From IMG/VR virus record IMGVR_UViG_3300037087_000149, positions 1-22,937 of that record: a stretch of DNA of 22,937 nt. One strand, written 5' to 3'. Both the position numbers and the translations under genes were made by a program. The stretch is from a virus. The notes beneath the pieces are model-generated. The model made no database searches and was not told the DNA's origin. It worked only from the letters and a program-made list of their open reading frames with translations. Shown piece by piece: positions 7,743 through 14,719 of the stretch. The stretch's first letter is position 1; each line of letters opens with the position of its first letter.

Positions 7743-7973
7743 CAGATCCTCTGCCGCCGGAGCCATGCGTTGATCCGAAACCGAAACGACTTGTTTTGTC
7801 CGTTTGTGTTGCCCACCCCCGGAGTCGCCGTCACCCGCGACGCTCACACCCGCTGGGAGGACCCGCTCGCTCGACCTCTGGGGCTCTGGCCTCCGTGGCC
7901 GACGTCACCCGCCGCGCCCAACTGCCGCGTTCTCGTGCGCCTCTCATTCATGTCCTGCCTGCGTTCGCGTGCA

Positions 7974-8002
7974 CGGTAGCCCCTGCGCGTACTCGCCGTC
8001 AA
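7974..8002 (-). promoter_or_regulatory. Possible late-operon promoter upstream of terminase
   Basis: On the minus strand TTGACG (8002-7997) is followed after 17 bases by CTACCG (7979-7974). The -35-like hexamer is near consensus; the -10-like hexamer is poor, as expected for an activated phage promoter or a chance match. It lies in the only sizeable gap upstream of the packaging genes. Confidence 0.3.
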
Positions 8003-8007
8003 TGTTC

Positions 8008-8019
8008 ATCTAACTAGAT
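8008..8019. promoter_or_regulatory. Short inverted repeat upstream of possible late promoter
   Basis: ATCTA-AC-TAGAT is a perfect 5-bp inverted repeat in an AT-rich patch, unlike the surrounding GC-rich sequence, 5 bases upstream of the TTGACG. It could be an operator or activator site. Support is position and symmetry only. Confidence 0.25.
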
Positions 8020-8040
8020 AGACAGCCATGCACATGAAAG

Positions 8041-8068
8041 GCGCCCTCACTCTGAATAGATCGGGCGC
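8041..8068 (-). terminator. Hairpin after ASCH gene, possible early-operon terminator
   Basis: GCGCCC (8041-8046) pairs with GGGCGC (8063-8068) across a 16-base loop, starting three bases past the ASCH stop. The minus-strand transcript continues CUUUC, a very short U-run. It is a weak intrinsic terminator candidate at the boundary of the early and late regions. Confidence 0.35.
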
Positions 8069-8071
8069 TCT

Positions 8072-8692
8072 TCATTGTGCTGGCGTTCGTGCGTTCTCAT
8101 CGACCAGGGTTCGCTTTGCCTCGTTCTCTGCCGCGTCACGATGGAGCGCGTCGACCCGGGCACGGTTGATCGTTCTGTCGATCTGCGAGGCAACGTCATC
8201 GGGCACGGTCCACAGGCGACGTGCGCCTTTGCATTGGAGTGGTTCAGGCAATGGGCGCACGTCGGCGAGTAGCCAGGCGAATCGACCTCCCGTGTAGTCG
8301 CCGAAGGCTGCCTCTTGCTCCGTGAGCGTAAAGGCGACAGGTGAACCCAGGTAGGACAGGGCACCACGCCCCACGTAGTTCAACACGTCACCTGTGGGGC
8401 AGACGTCCACGAGTCGCGCGATCGCAACGATCGCACCACGTGGCATCAGGAACCGTTCTTCAGAGAGTCCCAATTCAGCGTCTGGGTAGAGTGCGCCGCC
8501 CTTGTAGAGCACATCCCGAAAGGGCGGATCGAAGCAGAGCGCGCGGCAGTCGCGCGGGAATCCCTTCGCCGCGTGGATGGCGATCAGTCCCCGGTGGGGC
8601 GTTGACCAGGAGCGGGTTTCAATCCGTTTCTGCCCGATCGCCACGAGTGTGGCCCACGGTTGCGTCAGTGTCAGCGCCTTCAGCGTGCTCAT
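8072..8692 (-). CDS. ASCH-domain protein
   Basis: A 206-residue protein opening MSTLKALTLTQPWATLVAIGQKRIETRSW, the classic start of phage ASCH proteins (PUA-like beta barrel). It continues HRGLIAIHAAKGF and, farther on, GAIVAIARLVDVCP and AFGDYTGGRFAWLLADVRPLPEPL. ASCH domains bind nucleic acid, and some act on modified nucleosides or RNA; the substrate here is unknown. The frame runs back to 8938, but ATG 8692 has AAAGGAG at ideal spacing and starts the domain. It is the last gene before the late packaging operon. Confidence 0.9.
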   Translation of the reverse strand: MSTLKALTLTQPWATLVAIGQKRIETRSWSTPHRGLIAIHAAKGFPRDCRALCFDPPFRDVLYKGGALYPDAELGLSEERFLMPRGAIVAIARLVDVCPTGDVLNYVGRGALSYLGSPVAFTLTEQEAAFGDYTGGRFAWLLADVRPLPEPLQCKGARRLWTVPDDVASQIDRTINRARVDALHRDAAENEAKRTLVDENARTPAQ

Positions 8693-8709
8693 GCGATTGG
8701 CTCCTTTCG

Positions 8710-8725
8710 GCGCGGCGCGCCGCGC
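8710..8725. other. 16-bp perfect GC palindrome in a gene gap
   Basis: GCGCGGCGCGCCGCGC is its own reverse complement and lies in the 80-base gap between the zinc-protein stop (8773) and the ASCH ribosome site (about 8702). It could fold as an mRNA hairpin or be a protein site; in DNA this rich in GC a chance palindrome of this size is less likely but possible. Confidence 0.4.
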
Positions 8726-8772
8726 TTCTGTGAATCCGCCGCCCCTCTGATGATGACAACGCGCCAGGGGCT

Positions 8773-9291
8773 CTATGGGTGCGGCGTTCGCTCTGTCGCC
8801 GCCTCCGCCAGCCTGGCTCGGCATGCGGCGAGGTCGGACTCCAGTGCTCTCATCGGATGATGTGAACACGTTCGGATGTGGTCTGTGAGCGCCCCATCCC
8901 CTCGCCTCGGGGTACCGGCCGGGTAGGTCTGCCCGCAATAGGCACAGGTCACCTCGGTCGACCGAGCCAATAGGTCGTTGTATCGCTTGGCCGCGTCCTC
9001 CCCAAATCGTCGCGCCTCATCCCGTTTGGACTCGACCTGCTCGGCGCGAATGCCCAGCAACCGCACGCCCTCGGGTAGCGAGACGTTCTCGCTCTTGAAC
9101 GTTCGCAGCGTCTCCCCGATGACCAGCGCCTGCTGCACGAGGCGTTCCGTGTCCACCCGCTCGGCGGCACCGTTCCACTGGCGGATTCGCCCACACTTCC
9201 GGCACGTGAGGTAGTCGCTACCACCTCGCAGGTAGTCGTGACCGTAGCGCAGGCCACACCAGAGCTTCCGCAGCCAGCCCAAACCAGCCAT
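8773..9291 (-). CDS. Zinc-binding phage protein with two Cys/His motifs
   Basis: A 172-residue protein of unknown function. The N-terminal motif has Cys12, His18, Cys30 and Cys33 (W-C-x4-GH ... LTCRKCGRIRQW), a ribbon seen on many small phage proteins. A helical, charged middle follows. A second motif near the C terminus, CAYCGQTYPAGTP ... ALTDHIRTCSHHPM, looks like a C2HC-type finger and is a familiar phage signature. ATG 9291 follows AAGGAGAAG and overlaps the upstream stop (TGATG), indicating coupling. The conserved fingers suggest nucleic-acid or protein binding, but no activity can be named. Confidence 0.85.
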   Translation of the reverse strand: MAGLGWLRKLWCGLRYGHDYLRGGSDYLTCRKCGRIRQWNGAAERVDTERLVQQALVIGETLRTFKSENVSLPEGVRLLGIRAEQVESKRDEARRFGEDAAKRYNDLLARSTEVTCAYCGQTYPAGTPRRGDGALTDHIRTCSHHPMRALESDLAACRARLAEAATERTPHP

Positions 9292-9539
9292 CACTTCTCC
9301 TTGTCCTGCCCCTCGACAGGGGACAGCGGCTCGCCGAGAAACACCGATCCCTCATCTGGATAGTCGCTGTCGAAGACGTAGAGTCCCTCACCGCTGTGGG
9401 CCCCTGCTCCGCATTTAATGACGGTGACGGTGGCATCGGGCTCGCTGTCGTCCTTGTCGATGAAGACCTTGACCGCATCGACTAGCCGCTCAATCTCGAG
9501 CAGGGTGAAGTCGATTTGCGCCGCTGGCTTGTCAACCAC
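9291..9539 (-). CDS. Small hypothetical protein, GTG start
   Basis: An 82-residue acidic protein (MVDKPAAQIDFTLLEIERLVDAVKVFIDKDD ...). The frame extends to 9575, but GTG 9539 has AAAGGAGAG at seven bases, the best ribosome site here, while the earlier ATG has none. The first half is predicted helical and amphipathic; the second half has TVTVIKCGAGAHSGEGLYVFDSDYPDEG, probably strands. No family recognised. Its stop overlaps the start of the zinc protein (TGATG). A small hairpin (GGGCG-CTG-CGCCC, 9556-9568) lies just upstream of the ribosome site. Confidence 0.75.
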   Translation of the reverse strand: MVDKPAAQIDFTLLEIERLVDAVKVFIDKDDSEPDATVTVIKCGAGAHSGEGLYVFDSDYPDEGSVFLGEPLSPVEGQDKEK

Positions 9540-9585
9540 GGTCTCTCTCCTTTCTGGGCGCAGCGCCCCCGTCACATGGATGAAC

Positions 9586-9855
9586 CTATCCGTTCACCGC
9601 TTTCAACGCGCGCGTCGCCCGCTGCGAGCGTGAGGCTTCCGATTCGGCGCCCGCGTCGATCGGCAGGAAGTTGGTGCTGCGCACGGCGCCCGTCACCTTC
9701 AGGAAGTCGACCTCGACCTTCGCCGAGTCCACGATCACCTTCGCGACGGTGGCCACCGTCCGCGCGCGATCGAGGTCCATCGGCGTCTCCGGGTCCTTCA
9801 AGGCCTCGAGCGTTTCGAAGAGGTGGTTACACAGATCGTCGATCTTGTTCTTCAT
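9586..9855 (-). CDS. Small helical hypothetical phage protein
   Basis: An 89-residue protein, MKNKIDDLCNHLFETLEALKDPETPMDLDRARTVATVAKVIVDSAKVEVDFLKVTG. This is a conserved-looking phage family of unknown role, all helical up to residue 56 and then a short polar tail. ATG 9855 follows GGAGGAG. The start and ribosome site lie inside the last codons of the HNH gene (29-base overlap), so translation probably depends on or competes with that of the HNH gene. Confidence 0.82.
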   Translation of the reverse strand: MKNKIDDLCNHLFETLEALKDPETPMDLDRARTVATVAKVIVDSAKVEVDFLKVTGAVRSTNFLPIDAGAESEASRSQRATRALKAVNG

Positions 9856-10522
9856 GCGCGGATCTCCTCCGGATCGAGTTCTTCAACGCACCCAGCAGCT
9901 GGATGGTCCGCGCCAGCGGCTTCGGCAAGTTGTGCATCGTGTTCCGCGCCATCAGGGCGCGACGGGTAATCAGTTCGAGATTGTCGAGGCGAATGTCGCC
10001 CTTGTCGCCGTTGCGGAAGGCGAGCGCGTGCCCACTCGGCATCGGTCCATGGACCGACTCCCACAGGACCAGATGGACGGCACGCCAGCGCCGCTGGCGC
10101 GGCAAGCCGTCATTGATCTTCCGTTCAAGATAGCCGTCCTTGCTCACCCGTTCGGTGCCATTCGGCGTCCACCGTTTCAGGGCCACGCCGTGACGCTCGC
10201 CGCGCTTGAACTGCGTCTCGCGCATCCGGCCGCGAAACCATCCCGGACGGCGGAGGCCTTTGTTGGCTGGCGCGTGGCCCTTCGGAAACCGCGTCCTGGC
10301 GCCGACCTGGTCGCCCCGCCGAAGCCGGCACGCGTGCGGTCCCGCGAGGTAGGCCGCGCTCTTCGTCAGCCCGAGCGATCGGGCCCGGTGGTAGGTGGCC
10401 GTCAGCGACCGTCGCAGGCGCCCGGCCAGCGCGCGCGTGGGCGTGTTCGGGTAGGCGAGGCGCAGGCTCTCGTCGTCCTCGGCACTCCACAGCCGTTTGC
10501 CCGCGCGGAATCGGTCAGGCAC
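9827..10522 (-). CDS. HNH endonuclease with SANT/Myb-like and NUMOD-like segments
   Basis: A 231-residue predicted homing-type nuclease. Residues 11-54 (LWSAEDDESLRLAY ...) resemble a SANT/Myb DNA-binding helix set. Residues 75-115 carry the KGHAPANKGL and TQFKRG repeats common between such domains and HNH. The HNH_3 core is about 147-187: WRAVHLVLWE, then GHALAFRNGDKGDIRLDNLELITR. GTG 10522 starts eight bases inside the end of the ParB gene, with AAGGGG upstream. Free-standing HNH genes are mobile in phages; its tight overlap with both neighbours is unusual for a recent insertion. Confidence 0.92.
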   Translation of the reverse strand: MPDRFRAGKRLWSAEDDESLRLAYPNTPTRALAGRLRRSLTATYHRARSLGLTKSAAYLAGPHACRLRRGDQVGARTRFPKGHAPANKGLRRPGWFRGRMRETQFKRGERHGVALKRWTPNGTERVSKDGYLERKINDGLPRQRRWRAVHLVLWESVHGPMPSGHALAFRNGDKGDIRLDNLELITRRALMARNTMHNLPKPLARTIQLLGALKNSIRRRSAHEEQDRRSV

Positions 10523-12320
10523 GCCGACGCCCCTTGCCCTTCTTGCCGCTCGCCGTCTTCGCGGGCTTCTTTCCCGCCGATTTCCTCACCGGCGCCGGCT
10601 TCTCGTTTTCGACACAGGAGGTGCAGAGCGTTCGGCCGGCGTCGGCCCATCCGCATCCCTCGGGACACGGGTCGTGTTCGGTGCACCCGCAGACGCGGCA
10701 GGTCCCGGGCTTCGGTTTGGCGGCCTTGCCTCCCGTCTTCGCGCGCGTGACCGTCTTCCCTGGCTTCGCGGCCGCGAGCTTCTTGCTGGCCTTCTCCTCA
10801 GCCGCGGCCCGGAGCGGCCGCTCGATCGCTTTCACGTCAACCTTCAGCCGCGCCGCGGCCGCCAACAGCGCCTTCCGGCTGCCGCCGTCGGCGCCGGCGT
10901 AGGCGTAGTAGGCCACCGTCGCGTCCGGTCCGAGGGTCGCCGCGACCAGCAGCTGCGCGATCTCCCGCTCCGGCGCCTCCGCCAGTCGCTTCAGCGCGAC
11001 ACCTCGGTAGTCGAGGCTTCCCAAGGTCTTCTTCGGCAGCACCCAGCCGAGCGCCGCCCAGACCGCCTTCCAGTCGTCGTGCGTGACGCGCTTGGCCATG
11101 GCGATCGCGACCTCACGGAAGTCGAGGTCCTTGAGCTTGCCCGTGGCCGCCACAATCGCCGTCAGGATGGCCCGCCGGATCTTGGTCTCGAGTTCGGCGG
11201 CGCGCGCCTTGGCCTTCTCGCCGGTGTTTCGCCGCTGGCTGGACGCCGCGTTCTGCCGTTCCCATTTCTCCGCGTGTACCTCGCAGGCCTTCCCGGCCGT
11301 GCAGATCGTTTTGACCGAGCCGATCGGCCCTCGGTCGCTGTCGACCACGACGGCCTGGACGGTGTGCGGGCACTTCTTCTTGGCGGCATCGCGGTACTGT
11401 TCGCGGACAAGCACGCCGCCGAGCTTCTTCTTGTCCTGGGGACTGAGGTAGTAGCGCTCCGAGATCCGCGCGGCCGTCGACCCGTCTGCCTCGAGCGTCG
11501 CCAGCGTGCGGTCCAGATGGGCCTGCAGCTTCGCGTGGTAGCAGTTCGGGTCGGTGCAGGTATCGCCCTTCGCGACGTCGGGGAAGAGCGCCGGCGCATT
11601 CCCCGTGCGCTTCGGGCAGGTCCGGCAGGCGCCGGCCGCCGGCACCAGCGTGTCGTCATCCTTCTTGAACGGCGCCGCGTGCAGGTCCAGCTGCAGGTGG
11701 TCGTTGATCCATGCGGCCAGGTCCCTGACCGATCGCGCGTGGCGCTGGCCCTCCTTGGTCGGATCGCCGTAGTTGTGGAGGAAGCATTGCTCGAGGGCCG
11801 CCTTCTGGTCCGCCGGCTGCAGCCTGGCGAGCAGGATCGCGTGCGCGGCGGTCAGTTCATTCGAGAGGAAGGCCTTCCGGGCCGCCGGGCCGAGGTCGAT
11901 CAGCTTGAGGCGCTGGTAGACGTAGGTCACGCTCTTGCCCACCTTGGCGGCGATCGCCTCGACCTCGTAGTGCGCCCGATCCATCAGCGCCCGGTAGCCG
12001 TTGGCTTCCTCGAGCGGATGCACGTCCTGGCGTTGGAGGTTGTCGATCACCATGAGCTCCAGCGCCTGCGTGTCGTCGAGGGTGCGGACGGTCACGGGCA
12101 CCTCGGTCAGGCCGGCGGCCTCCGCGGCCCGGCGCCGGCGGTGGCCCGCGATGATCTCGTGGTGCCCGTCGACGGGCCGCACGAGCAGCGGGTTGAGGAC
12201 GCCGTTGGCCTTGATGCTCGCCGTCAGATCCGCCAGGGCTCCGACGTCGTAGTGCTGCCGGGGGTTGAGCGGCGATTCCTTGAGCGACGTGATCGGCAAT
12301 GTCGACGTTTCATGTTCCAC
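10515..12320 (-). CDS. ParB-like protein with C-terminal zinc region
   Basis: A 601-residue member of the ParB/RepB/Spo0J family. Residues 8-78 are the ParB N-terminal domain with GHRRRRA at 59-65 (the CTP-binding box II region of ParB proteins). NLQRQDVHPLEEA at 94-106 leads to a helix-turn-helix near 120-140 (VEAIAAKVGKSVTYVYQRLKL). The central region holds CRTCP and CTDPNCYH clusters, and the C terminus holds CRVCGCTEHDPCPEGCGW ... LCTSC followed by a Lys/Arg-rich tail. GTG 12320 is preceded by AAAGGAG. No ParA is seen, so partition is doubtful; silencing, nuclease or regulatory roles are possible. Confidence 0.93.
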   Translation of the reverse strand: MEHETSTLPITSLKESPLNPRQHYDVGALADLTASIKANGVLNPLLVRPVDGHHEIIAGHRRRRAAEAAGLTEVPVTVRTLDDTQALELMVIDNLQRQDVHPLEEANGYRALMDRAHYEVEAIAAKVGKSVTYVYQRLKLIDLGPAARKAFLSNELTAAHAILLARLQPADQKAALEQCFLHNYGDPTKEGQRHARSVRDLAAWINDHLQLDLHAAPFKKDDDTLVPAAGACRTCPKRTGNAPALFPDVAKGDTCTDPNCYHAKLQAHLDRTLATLEADGSTAARISERYYLSPQDKKKLGGVLVREQYRDAAKKKCPHTVQAVVVDSDRGPIGSVKTICTAGKACEVHAEKWERQNAASSQRRNTGEKAKARAAELETKIRRAILTAIVAATGKLKDLDFREVAIAMAKRVTHDDWKAVWAALGWVLPKKTLGSLDYRGVALKRLAEAPEREIAQLLVAATLGPDATVAYYAYAGADGGSRKALLAAAARLKVDVKAIERPLRAAAEEKASKKLAAAKPGKTVTRAKTGGKAAKPKPGTCRVCGCTEHDPCPEGCGWADAGRTLCTSCVENEKPAPVRKSAGKKPAKTASGKKGKGRRRA

Positions 12321-12525
12321 CGAGGACTCCTTTCATGTTCGAGCCCGCGCCGGCGGACGCGATCGCCGCCGGGTCCAATTTTCTGACGGCGTACCGACTC
12401 GTGATGACGCGGTGGCCGTCGTTGAATTCCACCAGCACGCTGTTCATGCGGCCGTGCGCGAGCACCCGACAGGCTTGCCCGTTCCGCTCGGGCAGCCTCT
12501 TCCGCCACATCCACCGGTGCGTCAC
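12310..12525 (-). CDS. Small beta-rich hypothetical phage protein
   Basis: A 71-residue protein with WMWRKRLPERNGQACRVLAHGRMNSVLVEFNDGHRVITSRYAVRKLD, a compact pattern (short beta barrel-like, SH3-type in appearance) that I have seen on other phage genomes without a known role. GTG 12525 overlaps the upstream stop (GTGA); ATG 12510 is the alternative. Its 3' end overlaps the ParB start by 11 bases, so the three genes are tightly linked. Coding status is well supported by the protein-like pattern; function unknown. Confidence 0.75.
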   Translation of the reverse strand: MTHRWMWRKRLPERNGQACRVLAHGRMNSVLVEFNDGHRVITSRYAVRKLDPAAIASAGAGSNMKGVLGGT

Positions 12526-12914
12526 GCCGTCCGCCGTTCTTTCTGGATCCAGTGACGGGGCTTGGTCGCCTTCAACCTCTCGAGCTGGAGCCTGAGACGC
12601 AGCGCCTTCCGGGTGTAGCGCTCGGCCCGGTCCGCGCGGCCGTTCCTGATGGCGCGCATCAGGCAGTACGTCGCGTTGTCGGCGAGGCGGCCGAGGCGCG
12701 TCCGGTTGGCCTCGTAGGAGGCCCAGGCCGGGTTCTCGCGCAGTCCACGGTTGCGCGTCCAGGCCTTCGCCGGCCGGTCTGCCCCTGGCGCCATCGCTTC
12801 GTCTTCGATGGCCGGGGCGAGCGAGCTGCGCCAGGGCTGGGGCGGCAGGAGCGGGCCACCGCGCCAGACGCACTCGAGGTCGTAGCCTTGCGCGACCAAC
12901 TCAGCGTCCACCAT
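12522..12914 (-). CDS. Hypothetical protein, basic helical C-terminal half
   Basis: A 130-residue protein not assigned to a family. After a short opening (MVDAELVAQGYDLECVWRGG) and a Pro-rich stretch, residues 60-130 are helix-forming and strongly basic (NRTRLGRLADNATYCLMRAIRNGRADRAERYTRKALRLRLQLERLKATKPRHW), suggesting nucleic-acid contact. ATG 12914 follows GTGGGGA; the frame runs to 12968 without a better start. It overlaps the upstream gene by 14 bases and the downstream gene by four (GTGA). Confidence 0.7.
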   Translation of the reverse strand: MVDAELVAQGYDLECVWRGGPLLPPQPWRSSLAPAIEDEAMAPGADRPAKAWTRNRGLRENPAWASYEANRTRLGRLADNATYCLMRAIRNGRADRAERYTRKALRLRLQLERLKATKPRHWIQKERRTA

Positions 12915-13107
12915 CGTGTCCCCACTTTCGATACTGCCCGCTGGCCGGGTCCCATGACGTCGGGCCATCCCATCCGCGTGACAGGTTCTGGCGCGCGTGA
13001 AACCGCAGCGAGGACTCCACGCGGCGCCGCGGTGCGGGCGCGGTCAGGAGCTCCACGGCACGACGCGCGCACCGCTTCACCGCCAGCCAGGCCGGGGGGG
13101 GGGTCAT
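12901..13107 (-). CDS. Small basic hypothetical protein beginning in a C10 tract
   Basis: A 68-residue protein, MTPPPAWLAVKRCARRAVELLTAPAPRRRV ..., basic and poorly conserved-looking. ATG 13107 overlaps the upstream stop (ATGA). Codons 2-5 are built on a run of ten C (13094-13103 on the plus strand as G), which could slip and switch the frame. No family recognised. Spacing and overlaps on both sides support a real gene, but the protein itself gives little support, so confidence is moderate. Confidence 0.55.
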   Translation of the reverse strand: MTPPPAWLAVKRCARRAVELLTAPAPRRRVESSLRFHARQNLSRGWDGPTSWDPASGQYRKWGHDGGR

Positions 13108-13307
13108 ACGGTGCGCTCCCGGCTGCCGGCCACGTCGTGGAATCGGATCGGGGAGAAGTCGCACCGTTCCCGCTCAGGCCACGAGTAGCCGAGCGCCGCG
13201 CAGTGCCTGATCTGTCGGCAGTCCTCACAGGTTCGCCCGTCGGGAAGGGCCATGGCATCCTCGGCGAGCTGGCGAACGGTGGGCGGCGATGAAGGGGCGG
13301 CGGTCAC
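13104..13307 (-). CDS. Small Cys-rich phage protein
   Basis: A 67-residue protein with the spaced cysteines CEDCRQIRHC ... ERCDFSPIRF, a pattern that recurs in small phage proteins (C-x2-C-x5-C ... C-x-F/W-x-P-x-R-F) and probably binds zinc. GTG 13307 overlaps the DUF5131 stop (GTGA); the longer frame to 13532 is only the shadow of that gene. It also overlaps the next start by four bases (ATGA). It may cooperate with the DUF5131 enzyme, judged only from coupling. Confidence 0.75.
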   Translation of the reverse strand: MTAAPSSPPTVRQLAEDAMALPDGRTCEDCRQIRHCAALGYSWPERERCDFSPIRFHDVAGSRERTV

Positions 13308-14215
13308 GGTCTCACCTCCGGCATCTGCCGCACACGCAAGTCTTCGGGCCACTCGGCGGGATCGCCGCCCTTCGAGTCCTTGATCCAGAAGCCGACGTTG
13401 ATCAGGGCCGTTGGAAAGTCGCGGGCCTCGGGCAGGAACCCGATCGGCCGCGCGCCGACCTGTTTCACAAACGCCGGGACGTCGGCCGCCTGGCATTGGC
13501 TCACGATCGACCGAACCCACGCGACGTCGCACGGCCGGGCCGCCACTCCGCTCTCGCCGCCGACGATCACCCAGCTCAGAATGTCGTTATGCGGGGGCTC
13601 ATCGAATCCGCTGGCCAGGTAGATCGAGAGGTCGATCGGCTCGAGTAGCGGCTCGGCGCTCACGAACCGATGCGCCGCCGGCGTCTGGAGCAGGATCGGG
13701 ATCCGTTCGTCGGCCGTCGCCTGGTTCTCGACGCTCACGCCCAGCCAGACATTGGGAAGCGGCCACCGATCTGCGTCGCCGACGATGATGCCGGTTCCCC
13801 CATAGGCGCGCTCCGGTTCCGAGCCATCGTGTGTGATCCACCCGAGGCCGCCGCCGTTTCCACACCGGCTGAGCCAAGCGAGCATCCTCTCGGGTCGCTT
13901 CGTCAGCACCTGGAACGTGTGGCCGGGCGCCAGTCGCATCCTCTCAAAGACTCGCCCAATGAAGGCGTCGGGCACGTCCGAATGGAAGAGGTCGCTCATC
14001 GAATTGACGAACACGCGCCGCGGCTTCCGCCAGTGCAGCGGCACGTCGAGTCGCGAGGGGTGACAGCGGACGTCAGTGAACGCGCGCCCTTTCCATGGCC
14101 CCATCTGCCGATGCGCGAACGTCGCGGCGTAGCAGTGCGCGCAGCCGGCGCTCACCTTCGTGCAGCCGTCCACCGGGTTCCAGGTTTCATCGGTCCACTC
14201 AATCTTGCTGCTCAT
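13304..14215 (-). CDS. DUF5131 / phage Gp37-Gp68 family protein
   Basis: A 303-residue protein opening MSSKIEWTDETWNPVDGCTKVSAGCAHCYA, with Cys18, Cys25 and Cys28 (C-x6-C-x2-C), the three-Cys signature of this family. Downstream are PRRVFVNSMSDLFHSDVP, FQVLTKRPERM, NVWLGVSVENQ and SWVIVGGESG, all hallmark blocks. The family is thought to be related to radical-SAM enzymes, but no reaction is established. ATG 14215 overlaps the upstream zinc protein stop (ATGA), which fixes the start. I see no TcmP-type partner in the window. Confidence 0.94.
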   Translation of the reverse strand: MSSKIEWTDETWNPVDGCTKVSAGCAHCYAATFAHRQMGPWKGRAFTDVRCHPSRLDVPLHWRKPRRVFVNSMSDLFHSDVPDAFIGRVFERMRLAPGHTFQVLTKRPERMLAWLSRCGNGGGLGWITHDGSEPERAYGGTGIIVGDADRWPLPNVWLGVSVENQATADERIPILLQTPAAHRFVSAEPLLEPIDLSIYLASGFDEPPHNDILSWVIVGGESGVAARPCDVAWVRSIVSQCQAADVPAFVKQVGARPIGFLPEARDFPTALINVGFWIKDSKGGDPAEWPEDLRVRQMPEVRP

Positions 14216-14643
14216 ACCGGACGCTCCGCGTTCCTGCCGGCGTCGTAGCCGCGGCGCAGGATGGTCTCGACGTCCACACCCAGGGCGGCCAGCGCGCGGA
14301 AGGATCGGTGCATGACCGGATCCGCGTTCACGTTCCGCCGGTACCGCTTGACCCACTCTTCAAAGTTCAGCAGGCCGAGGCGCCGGCTCGCGGCGACCGA
14401 CGGCGACGATCCCAGGGCGCGGGTCACCATGGCGCCGATTCGGGTGGCGGCGTACTCCGTGAGGTGCGCTCGATCCCGATCGGTCCAGTCGATCACCTCG
14501 CCCCGCGCCCGCCGGGCCCAACAGATGCTGCAGTCGCAGATCGGACGGGGCAAGCCGGCTCGATGGCCGCACTGCGGGCAGGCCTTCTGCGGACGTCCCC
14601 CGTCGTCGACGATTTCCCGGCCACACCAACGACATTTCAACAT
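14212..14643 (-). CDS. Zinc-ribbon hypothetical protein upstream of DUF5131
   Basis: A 143-residue protein: MLKCRWCGREIVDDGGRPQKACPQCGHR forms a classic four-Cys zinc ribbon (two C-x2-C knuckles), followed by CDCSIC. The rest is helical and charged, with FEEWVKRYRRNVNADPVMHRSFRALAALGVDVETILRRGYDAGR. ATG 14643 follows AAAGGAAGAG. It is coupled by ATGA to the DUF5131 gene, so a shared role (for example cluster delivery or substrate binding) is possible but unproven. Confidence 0.83.
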   Translation of the reverse strand: MLKCRWCGREIVDDGGRPQKACPQCGHRAGLPRPICDCSICWARRARGEVIDWTDRDRAHLTEYAATRIGAMVTRALGSSPSVAASRRLGLLNFEEWVKRYRRNVNADPVMHRSFRALAALGVDVETILRRGYDAGRNAERPV

Positions 14644-14676
14644 CGGCTCTTCCTTTCGGTCCGGCCCCTGGGCGCC

Positions 14677-14704
14677 GCGAGCCCACCCACCGCGGCGGGC
14701 TCGC
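14677..14704 (-). other. Hairpin after DUF2303 gene
   Basis: GCGAGCCC (14677-14684) and GGGCTCGC (14697-14704) pair perfectly over a 12-base loop, 15 bases past the DUF2303 stop. It occupies most of the 76-base gap before the zinc-ribbon gene. No U-run; a possible attenuator or mRNA boundary within the early region. Confidence 0.45.
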
Positions 14705-14719
14705 AGCTACCCGGCGCAC

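Larger units (their letters stand above)
7743..8071 (-). other. Intergenic region between early and late operons
   Basis: About 330 bases without a convincing gene. It holds the 5' extension of the TerS frame (possible GTG start at 7847), a 35-codon frame from ATG 7951 preceded by GCAGG whose stop overlaps that GTG, a possible promoter (7974-8002), a short inverted repeat (8008-8019) and a hairpin after the ASCH gene. The 35-codon peptide is Arg/Gly-rich and not recognisable; I leave it uncalled. Confidence 0.4.

Noticed and set aside
7847-7955. 35-codon frame from ATG 7951 whose stop overlaps GTG 7847
   Set aside because: The stop-start overlap is suggestive, but the peptide is low-complexity Arg/Gly text and TerS has a better start at 7742 that matches Nu1.
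12310-12873. 187-residue frame as one gene
   Set aside because: The upstream part is Pro/Ala/Arg-rich text over the 130-residue gene; only the segment from GTG 12525 looks like a real protein.
13104-13532. 142-residue frame as one gene
   Set aside because: Its upstream half is the antiphase shadow of the DUF5131 gene; only the part from GTG 13307, coupled by GTGA, has protein-like sequence.
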